Shown here: positions 7,422-15,989 of the stretch, one piece after another | Layout: each line of letters starts with the position of its first letter | How positions within the stretch are numbered: position 1 is the first letter of the stretch | Assembly (NCBI GenBank): GCA_002368575.1 | Contig: DFEA01000095.1 | Coordinates: 1-22,676 of the forward strand | DNA: 22,676 nt | DNA from: Lachnospiraceae bacterium UBA3814 | GTDB lineage: Bacteria; Bacillota; Clostridia; Lachnospirales; Lachnospiraceae | Direction: 5' to 3' | Program-made: the position numbers and the translations under genes | The notes under the pieces: model-generated | The model's input: only the letters and a program-made list of their open reading frames with translations | Databases searched by the model: none | Told to the model about the DNA's origin: nothing

Positions 7422-8828
7422 TTATTTTTTAAGAAAATCAGGTATTTTGATCGATTTGGCCTCTACTCTTGTCTGTACCTGGGGCTGCTGAAGAGGCGGA
7501 GCACTAAACTGCTGCTGGCCCATCGGCCTTGCCCCCGCACCGGCCTGCGGCTGCTGCATCCCCGCGGGATTCCTCTGGATATTCATGGGCTGCTGACCGT
7601 TCATGCCGGGCATCTGTGCCCCGTACTGCGGATTGCCCATGGGCTGTGAAAACTGCTGAGGCTGGTTAGGAGCCATTCCTCCGAAACGACCTCCCATTGC
7701 GGCGGAATTAAGCTGTGAAGCCCCGGCAGGAGCCGTTCTCATTGCGCTTCCCCCACCCTGCAGGCCTGCGCTTGCAGAACCCGGCCTTCTGGGATACGGC
7801 GACTGCTGATTCACAAAACGGCTGAGATTGGAGCCTATCTGAGTCCCATTGGAAATAGGAGGCTGCTGCTGCATAGGCTGCTCCTTGATGCCGGTAGCGA
7901 TAACCGTTACCGTACAGGTATCAGGCTCACTGTCATCGCACATGGCACCCATTATCAGATTAACATCGTCTCCGGTAATATCCCTTACGAAGGAAACCGC
8001 ATCATCTGCGTCAAGCAGTGTGATCTCACCGGAAATATTAACTATCACATCCGTAGCGCCCGCAATGGTCGTCTCAAGAAGAGGAGAATTAACAGCCTGC
8101 TTGACTGCCTCTATCGCCTTGTCGTCTCCCTTTGCCGCGCCGATGCCGATATGGGCTATGCCCTTGTTCTCCATTACCGTCTTGACATCCGCAAAGTCAA
8201 GATTGATAAGAGAGGGAACATTTATAAGATCCGTGATCCCCCGTACAGACTGCTCAAGAACCTCATCGGCTATCTTCAGCGCATCCTCCATGGACGTTCT
8301 TCTGTCTACGAGCTCCAGTAATTTATCATTCGGGATGACTATCAGTGTATCTACGTTCTGCTTAAGCTTTTCTATGCCTCCCAGAGCGTTATCCATCCTC
8401 TTTTTTGCTTCAAACCTGAACGGCTTCGTAACAACGCCGACTGTCAAAGCACCCTCTTCCTTGGCAATCCTTGCTATCACCGGAGCGGCTCCCGTTCCTG
8501 TACCGCCTCCCATACCGCAGGTGACAAATACCATGTGTGCCCCCCTTATGGCATTGGCAATGTCCTCCGCGCTCTCCTCAGCGGCCTGTTCCCCTATGGC
8601 CGGCTGAGCACCGCATCCAAGCCCCTGCGTGATCATATCTCCGATCTGTAAGAGCCTTGGTGACCTGCATAATTGAAGCGCCTGCTTGTCAGTATTGACC
8701 CCAAGAAACTCAACGCCTGAAATCTGGCTGTCAACCATGCGGTTTACGGCATTATTACCGCCACCGCCTACACCTACGACAAGTATCTTGGCGGCTGCTT
8801 CAAATTCGTTGTTAACTATTTCAAGCAC
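7422..8828 (-). CDS. ftsZ: Cell division protein FtsZ
   Basis: Tubulin-like GTPase that polymerises into the Z-ring at midcell, 468 residues. The GTPase region (about 13-315) shows VGVGGGGNNAVNR, the tubulin signature GGGTGTG at 107-113, and the T7 loop NLDFADV with catalytic D211 and D214. A long linker of roughly 135 residues, rich in Q, P, G, M and N, leads to the C-terminal peptide KSIKIPDFLKK that binds membrane anchors. The total is clearly longer than a typical FtsZ (about 380) because of this linker. The start is GTG with AAGGAGG 10 bases upstream. It has its own promoter and terminator. No ftsA is adjacent, so another anchor such as SepF is expected elsewhere. Confidence 0.98.
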   Translation of the reverse strand: MLEIVNNEFEAAAKILVVGVGGGGNNAVNRMVDSQISGVEFLGVNTDKQALQLCRSPRLLQIGDMITQGLGCGAQPAIGEQAAEESAEDIANAIRGAHMVFVTCGMGGGTGTGAAPVIARIAKEEGALTVGVVTKPFRFEAKKRMDNALGGIEKLKQNVDTLIVIPNDKLLELVDRRTSMEDALKIADEVLEQSVRGITDLINVPSLINLDFADVKTVMENKGIAHIGIGAAKGDDKAIEAVKQAVNSPLLETTIAGATDVIVNISGEITLLDADDAVSFVRDITGDDVNLIMGAMCDDSEPDTCTVTVIATGIKEQPMQQQPPISNGTQIGSNLSRFVNQQSPYPRRPGSASAGLQGGGSAMRTAPAGASQLNSAAMGGRFGGMAPNQPQQFSQPMGNPQYGAQMPGMNGQQPMNIQRNPAGMQQPQAGAGARPMGQQQFSAPPLQQPQVQTRVEAKSIKIPDFLKK

Positions 8829-8873
8829 CTTTATACTCCCTCCTTATGAAATTCAGAAACACACTTACAACTT

Positions 8874-8902
8874 ATCATATAATCATTTTCAGCTTTTTTC
8901 AA
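8874..8902 (-). promoter_or_regulatory. Predicted ftsZ promoter
   Basis: -35 TTGAAA (8902-8897), 17-base spacer, -10 TATGAT (8879-8874), in the AT-rich 117-base gap after ftsQ. Initiation near 8867 leaves a leader of about 40 bases before the GTG start. It allows ftsZ to be expressed independently of the upstream division genes. Confidence 0.7.
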
Positions 8903-8945
8903 CAGATTTTTGAATTATTTACAGGAATTCGTATCTGTTTCGCTT

Positions 8946-9752
8946 CTATTTATCTCTTTCAAAGGTAAATTTATCACCCTCTCCCGTATAATTTTCCATG
9001 TGAAGCTCCCCCTTGCGGCCCGAAAGCCTGGGGAGCAGGAAACGCAGCCTGTTTATCTTTTCATCTATATGATCGCTGTTTCCGATCAGCACGTCAACAT
9101 CGCCGATCCTTAAGGTTATATCGTTATCCTTGCCGAAATAGATCCTGTCTATGCCTATCTCGTATTTTGTGAGCAGCTGGGTTATACTGAGTATGAGCTT
9201 GAAGACATCACGGTTGTTTTCAAGCGGCAGCGGCTCATAAAGAGCCATATGGTCAAATTTGAGGCCTGTCACGAAGGGTACTCCCTCTATCCTTTCAGGC
9301 GAGCTCTCCACCACTATCCCGTCCCTGTCAAAATAAAGGTATCTCCCGAGATACTCCACATATCCGGCTATGGCTTTTTCATATACCCTTATCTTGACCG
9401 TCGTGGGCGAAACAATATCCACGTCCATCTGCTCTATGAAGGGTATCTTCTCCTTCCCTCCGAAACGGTTTTTAAGGTACAGGAAGATCGAGTTCTTCTC
9501 AAGGTCGGAGGAGCATACCATCCGGGTTATTTCCTCCGTAGTATAGTGCTCGTTTCCGGTGACCTCTACCCTGGTGATGGTAAAGTTAAGCTTTATCACC
9601 ACTACAGTGACACAGACAAGGGCAAAAAGCGACATGATCATAAGCGCCAGCTTAAGCCCGCGGTTATCGTACTCCTCCTCGTAGTCCTCCGAAACCGGGA
9701 GCTGCGGTTCAATGTATTCGGTTTTCTGAAGCTTACCGACAGATGTATCCAT
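8946..9752 (-). CDS. ftsQ: Cell division protein FtsQ/DivIB
   Basis: Bitopic divisome protein that with FtsL and FtsB-like partners controls septal peptidoglycan synthesis. 268 residues: acidic cytoplasmic tail (1-32), one transmembrane helix (about 34-54), then an extracellular POTRA domain beginning FTITRVEVTGNEHYTTEEI (57-75) and a beta domain with RIEGVPFVTGLKFDHM. The VEVTGNEHY pattern and topology are diagnostic of the family. Ribosome site AAGGAA lies 4 bases before ATG. It follows ftsW by 30 bp and precedes ftsZ by 117 bp. Length and composition are normal for Clostridia DivIB. Confidence 0.93.
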   Translation of the reverse strand: MDTSVGKLQKTEYIEPQLPVSEDYEEEYDNRGLKLALMIMSLFALVCVTVVVIKLNFTITRVEVTGNEHYTTEEITRMVCSSDLEKNSIFLYLKNRFGGKEKIPFIEQMDVDIVSPTTVKIRVYEKAIAGYVEYLGRYLYFDRDGIVVESSPERIEGVPFVTGLKFDHMALYEPLPLENNRDVFKLILSITQLLTKYEIGIDRIYFGKDNDITLRIGDVDVLIGNSDHIDEKINRLRFLLPRLSGRKGELHMENYTGEGDKFTFERDK

Positions 9753-9782
9753 ATGTTTCCTTTTTTATACGGGATCCTGCAT

Positions 9783-10943
9783 TTAGGAGTTCTTAAGCTT
9801 AATGCTTCTTGCCACGCTCAGCACCAGTCCTATCTCTATCAGCAGAAACACTACCGCGCTTCCGCCGTAGCTTATAAACGGGAGCGTAATTCCGGTATTG
9901 GGTATGGTGTTGGTAACAACAGCTATATTAAGGATGACCTGGATCGCTATATGTGACATCACTCCCACCACTATGAGAGCGCCGAATTCATCCTCCGCAT
10001 TATTTGCGATGATAACGAATCTCCATATCATTATGATAAACATGAGCATGACCACGGCGGCGCCAAAAAGCCCCAATTCCTCGCAGATTATTGAAAAGAT
10101 CATATCATTCTGCGCCTCGGGGATATAGCCGAGCTTCTGCATGCTCTGCCCCAGGCCCTTTCCGAATACCTCACCCGAGCCTATGGCATAAAGCGCCTGC
10201 AGGGTCTGAAAGCCCCTGTCCGCGGCAAAGGCCTCGGGATTGAGCCACGCCTCTATCCTTGCGAAACGGAAGTTCAGGTCGCTTGACAGTATGCCCTTCT
10301 GTACCAGGATGACGACAACGGCCGCTATGAGGATACCGCCCGCGGCAAGCAGGATAAATTCCCTGTAATTATCGGATGCGACAAAGAGCATCATAAAAAC
10401 TATTCCGAAGACGATGATCGAGGAGCTCAGGTTTTCCGTTATCACCAGAATGATAAGAGCCATGAAGCCTGCCGTGGGAATGATAACGGCAAAGCCCGCC
10501 TTTGTCATGAGGTTTTTCCCGAGCTTGCATACAAGCGACGCGTAAAAAATGATAACGCCCACCTTGGCGACCTCTGCGGGCTGAAGCGACATTCCCAGAT
10601 TCAGCCACCTTCTTGCGCCGTTGACCTCATAGCCCAGGGGCGTGAGCACCAGAAAGATAAGCACCGCGGAGACCACATAGGCAGCAAAGGCAAACCTTGA
10701 CCAGATGTGATAATCGATAAATATCACGACCGTCATCACAACAAGCCCGAATACCGTTGATATGATCTGCTTTCTCAGAAAATATGACGAGTCGTTATAA
10801 TTCAGATTTGCATCATAAGAGCTTACACTGTACAGCATGACAAGTCCGAAACAAAGCAGAAATATCACGACCGACAACAGTGTAAAGTCAAAAAAAGAGC
10901 GTTCCCTTCTTTTCTGACCCTGCTGACCCCTTGCACTACTCAT
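9783..10943 (-). CDS. ftsW: Septal peptidoglycan polymerase FtsW (SEDS family)
   Basis: SEDS-family glycosyltransferase that polymerises lipid II with a partner class B PBP at the septum. 386 residues with about ten transmembrane helices. Family motifs include VNGARRWLNLGMSLQPAEVAKVG, ENLSSSIIVFGIV, and the C-terminal TIPNTGITLPFISYGGSA. The cluster position favours FtsW over RodA or SpoVE; sequence alone would not exclude SpoVE. GGGAG lies 6 bases before ATG. It follows murD after a 55-base gap holding a hairpin. No murG is present between it and ftsQ, where many Firmicutes have one. Confidence 0.93.
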   Translation of the reverse strand: MSSARGQQGQKRRERSFFDFTLLSVVIFLLCFGLVMLYSVSSYDANLNYNDSSYFLRKQIISTVFGLVVMTVVIFIDYHIWSRFAFAAYVVSAVLIFLVLTPLGYEVNGARRWLNLGMSLQPAEVAKVGVIIFYASLVCKLGKNLMTKAGFAVIIPTAGFMALIILVITENLSSSIIVFGIVFMMLFVASDNYREFILLAAGGILIAAVVVILVQKGILSSDLNFRFARIEAWLNPEAFAADRGFQTLQALYAIGSGEVFGKGLGQSMQKLGYIPEAQNDMIFSIICEELGLFGAAVVMLMFIIMIWRFVIIANNAEDEFGALIVVGVMSHIAIQVILNIAVVTNTIPNTGITLPFISYGGSAVVFLLIEIGLVLSVARSIKLKNS

Positions 10944-10978
10944 ATTATACTCCCAAACCCACGGGTTGCCCCGGCAGG

Positions 10979-10995
10979 AACGGAGAAACTCCGTT
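10979..10995 (-). repeat. Hairpin between murD and ftsW
   Basis: Perfect AACGGAG/CTCCGTT stem with a 3-base loop just after the murD stop. The following transcript is CCTGCC rather than U-rich, so it is not a typical terminator. Its core ACGGA/TCCGT resembles the hairpin in the mraY leader. It may be a processing or pausing site in the polycistronic message. Confidence 0.5.
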
Positions 10996-10998
10996 TCC

Positions 10999-12354
10999 TC
11001 AAAGCTCCCTTACAAGAGCCTTAAAAATATTGCCGCGCTGCTCATAATTCTCAAACATGCCCCAGCTTGCGCAGGCAGGGGATAAAAGCACCGCTTCCCC
11101 CTCACAGGCGCTTTCCCCGCATATCCTTACCGCCTCCTCAAGGGAGTCCGCAAAAACATAGTCCGTAAAGCCATGGCGTTTTGCGCATTCAGCGATCATC
11201 TCCGCTGTCTGCCCGATAAGCACAAGCTTTTTTACCTTTCCGTCAAAGGCCTCTATCCATTCATCAAAGGCTACTCCCTTATCATAGCCTCCTCCTATAA
11301 GACAGGTCCTCCTGTCCATGGCCCTTATCCCTTTTATGGCAGCGTCAACATTCGTTCCCTTCGAATCATTGTAATACCTTACTCCGTGTACCTCACGGAC
11401 AAATTCTATCCTGTGCTCGACAGCCTTAAACTCCTTAAGCGAGCTTACGATGCTCTTTACAGGTACCCCGTAAGCAGCTGACATGGCGATCGCAGCCATG
11501 GCGTTTTCCATATTATGTAAACCAAGTATGTTCATCTCAGACTTATGGATAAGACGCTCATCGCTTCCGTTCATATTGCTGCAGATATAACCATCCTCGT
11601 AATAATAGCCCCTTTCAGGCCTTTTACCGGTGCTGAAGAAGATCACCCGGCAGCCTGCCCTGCCCGAAAACTCCCTCAGTATCTCATCTTCATAATTCAG
11701 GATGAGATAGTCGTTTTCATCCTGCCTTGCGGCTATCTTCTCCTTTTCGAGGATGTACTGCTCCATCGTGTGATGACGGTTCAGATGATCGGGGGTGATA
11801 TTAAGGATAGCAGAGATATGAGGCTTAAAACGATCCACGGTCTCAAGCTGAAAGCTGCTGATCTCCGCTACGGTCACAGAGTCCTCAGAGGTCTTTAAGA
11901 CCTCGCCCGTATAGGGCGTCCCGATATTTCCCACCACGAGCGCCTTTCCCATATGATCATTGATGATCTTTCCGGTAAGTGCTGTCGTAGTGGTCTTCCC
12001 GTTTGTTCCGGTGATCGCAATGAGCGTACCCTTTTCATAGGTATACGCAAGCTCTATCTCGCCGCTTACCGGTATCCCTTCCCTTCTGAAGCTCTCAACG
12101 AATTCGGAGTCTGTGGGAACGCCGGGGCTTATTATCAGCTTTCCGACAGCTGCCCGCACATCATCAGGCAGAGAGCCGGCATATATCTCCATCCCGGAGC
12201 AAAGCTTCCCCGCTTCCTGTCTGACCTTCTCAATATTCAGTTCCCTGTTTGAATCAAAAAGAATCGGCCTTTCATTTTTCAAGGCCAACAAAGACACGGC
12301 GGAAATGCCGCTTTTACCGGCACCCACCACTAAGATCCTGTCCCTTTTCCCCAT
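10999..12354 (-). CDS. murD: UDP-N-acetylmuramoyl-L-alanine--D-glutamate ligase
   Basis: Cytoplasmic ATP-dependent ligase adding D-glutamate to UDP-MurNAc-L-Ala in the stem-peptide pathway. 451 residues, the usual size, with three Mur-ligase domains: N-terminal Rossmann-like region (VVGAGKSGISA, 9-19), ATPase domain with P-loop GTNGKTTT at 116-123 and the downstream ISSFQLE and LNITPDHLNRH motifs, and the C-terminal domain containing RIEFVREVHGVRYYNDSKGTN and LLSPACASWGMFENYEQRG. The SPACASWD-like motif is MurD-type. ATG with GGGGAG about 11 bases upstream. It lies between mraY and ftsW; murE and murF are not nearby. Confidence 0.97.
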   Translation of the reverse strand: MGKRDRILVVGAGKSGISAVSLLALKNERPILFDSNRELNIEKVRQEAGKLCSGMEIYAGSLPDDVRAAVGKLIISPGVPTDSEFVESFRREGIPVSGEIELAYTYEKGTLIAITGTNGKTTTTALTGKIINDHMGKALVVGNIGTPYTGEVLKTSEDSVTVAEISSFQLETVDRFKPHISAILNITPDHLNRHHTMEQYILEKEKIAARQDENDYLILNYEDEILREFSGRAGCRVIFFSTGKRPERGYYYEDGYICSNMNGSDERLIHKSEMNILGLHNMENAMAAIAMSAAYGVPVKSIVSSLKEFKAVEHRIEFVREVHGVRYYNDSKGTNVDAAIKGIRAMDRRTCLIGGGYDKGVAFDEWIEAFDGKVKKLVLIGQTAEMIAECAKRHGFTDYVFADSLEEAVRICGESACEGEAVLLSPACASWGMFENYEQRGNIFKALVREL

Positions 12355-12459
12355 TATTTAATTATCTCCCCGTCCCCTGAAAATGTCCGGTATGCGGCAG
12401 CATCCATACTGCCCTCTCCCGGCTCTTTAAAAAATATATCCGTTTCCCGTACGGTCCCC
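12355..12459 (-). other. Structured gap between mraY and murD
   Basis: This 105-base intergenic region has no gene or convincing promoter. In the transcript GGCAG and CTGCC can form a 5-bp stem, while the overlapping GTATG and CATAC offer an alternative, mutually exclusive pairing. A weaker CCGT/ACGG pairing followed by AUAUAUUUUUU lies just after mraY. These could attenuate readthrough into murD, but none is a strong terminator. Confidence 0.35.
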
Positions 12460-13416
12460 TCAGATCAGATACGCGATAACGCCAATAACCGCAAGGATCA
12501 CTGTCACGATGAAGAATGCCTCAACGACCCTGGTCTCTTCTATCCCGCAGAGCTCGAAGTGATGATGTATCGGCGCCATCCTGAATATCCTCTTGCCATG
12601 AGTCAGCTTGAAATAACCGACCTGAAGGATAACGGAAAGCACCTCTGCAAGATATACAAATGCCACAATAACGATAAAAAGCGGCATCCTGAGCATATAA
12701 GCCGTAGTTGCGACGAAGGCTCCCATGGCAAGCGACCCCGTGTCTCCCATGAAGACCTTTGCGGGATGCGCATTATAGAGCAAAAAGCCCAGAAGAGCCC
12801 CGATCATGGCGCCGAGCACGGGATCTAACCCACTGTTCTCCATGATGGCGGGCACGCATAAAAACCCGAGTATCCCCAGGGTCACCTTTGTCGAAAGCCC
12901 GTCGAGGCCGTCTGTAAAGTTTGCCCCGTTAACAGTGCCGAGTATGACAAAAAACAACAAGGGTACCGTAAGAATACCGGCAGAAACATACCTTCCGCCG
13001 GAAAAAGGCACAAGCATGGTAAGCTCAGCTTCCTTTGAGCTCATCATATAAACGGCGTAGACCGTTGTTACGATCAGCTCACAAATAAGCTTCTGCCATG
13101 CCTTAAAGCCCATGGCCCGTTTAAGCACCACCTTTATGTAATCGTCTATAAACCCGATCAGCCCGAAGGAAATGGTCATAAGCAGCACCGGCACTATACC
13201 GGGATGGCTTTTTATAAAGAAAAGGGACGTTACCACAAGTGATGAAAGGAAAATGATCCCCCCCATAGTGGGCGTTCCGTTCTTTTTCAGATGGCTCTCA
13301 GGCCCGTCATCCCTTATGGTCTGACCGATCTTAAGCTTCCTGAGAAAGGGGATCATTACAGGCCCCAGTCCCGCGCTGACAGCAAATCCGACTATGATCG
13401 CAATCGATAATACCAT
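12460..13416 (-). CDS. mraY: Phospho-N-acetylmuramoyl-pentapeptide-transferase
   Basis: Integral membrane enzyme transferring phospho-MurNAc-pentapeptide to undecaprenyl phosphate to form lipid I. About 318-320 residues with ten predicted helices. Diagnostic motifs (numbered from the ATG at 13422) are PTMGG (51-55), the aspartate pair in FIDDY (93-94), NFTDGLDGL (168-176), MGDTGSLAMG (225-234) and the cytoplasmic HHH of MAPIHHHFE (286-288). Two in-frame ATGs exist: GGAG is only 1 base from that at 13422 but 7 bases from that at 13416, so the second is preferred. It has its own consensus-like promoter and a structured leader, which separates it from the upstream PBP gene. Confidence 0.97.
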   Translation of the reverse strand: MVLSIAIIVGFAVSAGLGPVMIPFLRKLKIGQTIRDDGPESHLKKNGTPTMGGIIFLSSLVVTSLFFIKSHPGIVPVLLMTISFGLIGFIDDYIKVVLKRAMGFKAWQKLICELIVTTVYAVYMMSSKEAELTMLVPFSGGRYVSAGILTVPLLFFVILGTVNGANFTDGLDGLSTKVTLGILGFLCVPAIMENSGLDPVLGAMIGALLGFLLYNAHPAKVFMGDTGSLAMGAFVATTAYMLRMPLFIVIVAFVYLAEVLSVILQVGYFKLTHGKRIFRMAPIHHHFELCGIEETRVVEAFFIVTVILAVIGVIAYLI

Positions 13417-13470
13417 TATCATGCTCCGATCCGTTCAGTTTCCCGAACAGATGCGCCCCGCAATCGGCGC

Positions 13471-13493
13471 AAAAATAAACGGACAGATCCGTT
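13471..13493 (-). terminator. Terminator-like hairpin in the PBP-mraY gap
   Basis: In the minus-strand transcript AACGGA pairs with UCCGUU around UCUG, followed by UAUUUUU. It lies about 30 bases downstream of the mraY -10 element and upstream of the mraY ribosome site, so it can end transcripts arriving from the PBP gene and could also attenuate mraY. The stem is short (6 bp, three G-C pairs), so partial termination is more likely than complete. Confidence 0.55.
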
Positions 13494-13525
13494 CCTGTTT
13501 TATAAAGGCGAAATAACGCAGACAT

Positions 13526-13554
13526 AGTATAGTGCTTTTCAGGTCATAAGTCAA
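13526..13554 (-). promoter_or_regulatory. Predicted mraY promoter
   Basis: -35 TTGACT (13554-13549), 17-base spacer, -10 TATACT (13531-13526), starting 15 bases after the PBP gene stop. Expected initiation near 13519 gives a leader of about 100 bases containing the hairpin at 13471-13493. It probably drives mraY, murD, ftsW and ftsQ. Confidence 0.75.
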
Positions 13555-13568
13555 TGTCCGGTGTCGCG

Positions 13569-15989
13569 TTATTCAAGATTCGACGCGGTAGGATCTACCG
13601 GGGCAAAGGTTACGGGATCAAGAAGCTCTCCCGTATCCGGGTCTATCGCATAGCCGGATTCCTTATCGATCTGAAGCTCCGGCTTTTCATAATCCCTGGA
13701 GTTGGTCCCGTCCACAAAGGTTATTATATCCTCTCCGGTGGAGATATTGACCTCCTCCCCGTTCTCATTCGTGATCACGCCCGAATCCTCCGAAGCCTCC
13801 TCCTCTGAATCACCTTCCTCGATAGCAGTGGAGACCGCAAAGCTTATCTGCTTTTCCGTAAGCTCGGCCTTCTCCTCGTCAGTAAGCTCCTCTGTCATAA
13901 AGATATGCATATAAGGAAGAAGCTCGGTAAGATAATCCCTGGTAAGCAGTGTCGCGTACCTTGCCTGTGCCTGCGTGGGAACATTCGGCTCGTCGATAAC
14001 GGTATAAAAAGCGACCTGAGGATCGTCCGCAGGCGCAAAGCCAATGAAGGAGACCAGATAGTTGCCTCTCTTTCTGGGATATTTTTCAGCGGTACCGGTC
14101 TTGCCGCCGATGCGGTAGCCCGCGGGCCTGGCGCTCCTTCCGGTGCCTTCCGATACAACATTGTTGCAAAGCTCAATTATCTTATCGGAGGTTTCCCTTG
14201 AAACAGTCTGCTTGAGCACCCTCGGTTCGATATTGTTTACCACTACTCCGTCATCGTTGAGTATCTTCGTGACAACGTGGGGCTGGTAATAGTATCCGCC
14301 GTTTATAAGAGAGCAAAAGCCGGTTATCATCTGGATCATGGTAACATTGAAGCCCTGGCCGAAGGTGGAGATCGCAAGGTCGGTAGGCGTCATGGTATTG
14401 ATATCAAACACGAGAGAATTAGTCAGAGCCTCTCCCGTCAGATCCACATTGGTCTTGAGCCCGAAGTTAAAGTCGCGGTTGAATTTCATGAAGGTATCCC
14501 TGCCGATCATCGTCCCCATATCCATGAACGCCACGTTGCAGGACTGCTCAAGGGCTCCTGAGAAGGTAAGCGGCCCGTGTCCGGCACGGTTGCTGCAGTG
14601 GATCTTATGGTCTCCCACCTCTTTGACTCCGCCGCAGACAAAATTCTCATTCCCGGTAAGCTTTCCCGATTCGAGTCCGGCAGCCATAGTAAAGGGCTTC
14701 ATGGTCGAGCCCGGCTCATAGGTCTGGTTGACGCAGAAGTTTTTCCACAGCGAGTTAAGCGCCTCCAGCTTTGCGTCTTCGTACGCCTCCTCATAGGTCT
14801 TCGGCTTATCCGTCGGAACTCCCTCGGTATTTTCCGTCAGTTCCGTCCCGGCGGGAGCGGTATACGACATCTGGGATGAGGCAAGGACCGGCTCGGTGGC
14901 CGTCCCGTCATCCGAAATGCCCTCCTGTATATTTTCCTCCTGTGTATTTTCCTCCTGCGCGGTCTCCTCCCCGGTATCTTCCTTCAAAGCCTCATCCGAA
15001 GAGTCCGCCTCCCCGCTTCCCTCCGTGACATCGGGCACGATCCCGTTCATCACATATTCCTCAGAGATCTGTATGTCCAGACCATCGGTATTCCAGGGGT
15101 CGTTCAGATCAAAGACTGGGTAGCTTGCCATCGCAAGTATCTCACCGGTCTTCGGATTCATCACGATAACACCGGTATTCCTTGAACCGTTGCCCTCCCG
15201 GGCTTCATTCTCATGCTCCTTGTTGAAGGCAAGGATATGCTTTTCTATTATGCTCTGAATGTTGACATCGATGCTGGTGACAAGCGTATTTCCGTTCTCG
15301 GCCGGCTTTATCGTTCTCTCAAGGTTTGAATCATCATTAAGATATCCGTATTCCCGCCCGTTTATACCGGTGAGGACATCATTATAATACTCCTCAAGCC
15401 CGTAGGCGCCCTCATTGTCACCCTGGACAAAGCCTATGACATCACAGGCCAGCGAACCGTACGGATAGGTCCTCTGATATGCATCCTCCAGCCAGACCCC
15501 TTTTATATCCGGGTACTGCGCATGATCGTTTATCATTACCATAAGATCAGCCACCGCATCATAGGGCTGCTTCTTTGCTATTATCTTATACTGTGAACCG
15601 GGATTTGAGGAGATATAGCTTCTGATATCGGTCTGCGAAACAGTGAAATTAACATCATGCTGATCAAATATGGCCTTAAGCGTCGGCTCAAGGTACTGTC
15701 CGTTTTTGGAATTCAGTGTCTTGCTGTCTATTACTATATTGTATACCTTCTGGCTGACCGCTATCTTTGTGCCGTTGCAGTCAACTATTTCCCCGCGTTT
15801 TGCAGGCAATATCACCGAATCATAGGACTGCTGTGAAAGCACCTGCTTCTTATACTGCTCGCCGTTATCCCTGTTAATGGCATACAGTCTGGTGCTCAAA
15901 CCCATAAAAGCCAGCAGTATTACCAAAAACGATACTGCCAGCTTTTTCTGCATTTTTTCCGTAAATTTCTGATTTCTTAGGTTTTCCAT
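13569..15989 (-). CDS. Class B penicillin-binding protein (FtsI/PBP2B/SpoVD-like transpeptidase)
   Basis: Septal D,D-transpeptidase that cross-links peptidoglycan, partner of FtsW. 806 residues: short cytoplasmic tail, one transmembrane helix (about 17-36), dimerisation/pedestal domain with PAKRGEIVDCNG (62-73), and transpeptidase domain with all three catalytic motifs: STMK at 428-431 (nucleophile S428), SCN at 483-485 and KTG at 630-632. No PASTA domain is visible. Two unusual segments stand out: an acidic low-complexity insertion of about 80-100 residues (318-405) just before the active-site serine region, encoded partly by 15-bp tandem repeats, and an acidic tail of about 110 residues after 695. 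ATG with weak ribosome site. FtsI versus SpoVD identity is not decidable here; it is the only PBP in the cluster. Confidence 0.93.
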   Translation of the reverse strand: MENLRNQKFTEKMQKKLAVSFLVILLAFMGLSTRLYAINRDNGEQYKKQVLSQQSYDSVILPAKRGEIVDCNGTKIAVSQKVYNIVIDSKTLNSKNGQYLEPTLKAIFDQHDVNFTVSQTDIRSYISSNPGSQYKIIAKKQPYDAVADLMVMINDHAQYPDIKGVWLEDAYQRTYPYGSLACDVIGFVQGDNEGAYGLEEYYNDVLTGINGREYGYLNDDSNLERTIKPAENGNTLVTSIDVNIQSIIEKHILAFNKEHENEAREGNGSRNTGVIVMNPKTGEILAMASYPVFDLNDPWNTDGLDIQISEEYVMNGIVPDVTEGSGEADSSDEALKEDTGEETAQEENTQEENIQEGISDDGTATEPVLASSQMSYTAPAGTELTENTEGVPTDKPKTYEEAYEDAKLEALNSLWKNFCVNQTYEPGSTMKPFTMAAGLESGKLTGNENFVCGGVKEVGDHKIHCSNRAGHGPLTFSGALEQSCNVAFMDMGTMIGRDTFMKFNRDFNFGLKTNVDLTGEALTNSLVFDINTMTPTDLAISTFGQGFNVTMIQMITGFCSLINGGYYYQPHVVTKILNDDGVVVNNIEPRVLKQTVSRETSDKIIELCNNVVSEGTGRSARPAGYRIGGKTGTAEKYPRKRGNYLVSFIGFAPADDPQVAFYTVIDEPNVPTQAQARYATLLTRDYLTELLPYMHIFMTEELTDEEKAELTEKQISFAVSTAIEEGDSEEEASEDSGVITNENGEEVNISTGEDIITFVDGTNSRDYEKPELQIDKESGYAIDPDTGELLDPVTFAPVDPTASNLE
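14921..14980. repeat. 15-bp tandem repeats within the PBP gene
   Basis: Three to four adjacent 15-base units beginning CCTCCTG or CCTCCCC; units 1 and 2 (14921-14935, 14936-14950) differ by one base, units 3 and 4 diverge. They encode the acidic QEEN-type pentapeptide repeats in the inserted segment. In-frame 15-bp slippage could change the length of this linker between strains. Confidence 0.7.

Noticed and set aside
7849..8607. Long open frame on the plus strand (about 252 codons)
   Set aside because: It is antisense to the core of ftsZ, whose protein is unmistakable; the plus-strand product is S/T/A-rich with no recognisable motif or ribosome site.
9249..9956. Plus-strand open frame of about 235 codons
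   Set aside because: It spans antisense to ftsQ and the end of ftsW, crosses their boundary and has no motif.
12355..12459. Promoter for murD
   Set aside because: No hexamer pair with acceptable spacing was found; only weak hairpins are visible.
13331..13525. Possible leader peptide overlapping the start of mraY on the minus strand
   Set aside because: Its ATG lies directly at the predicted -10 element, upstream of the expected transcription start, and it has no ribosome site.
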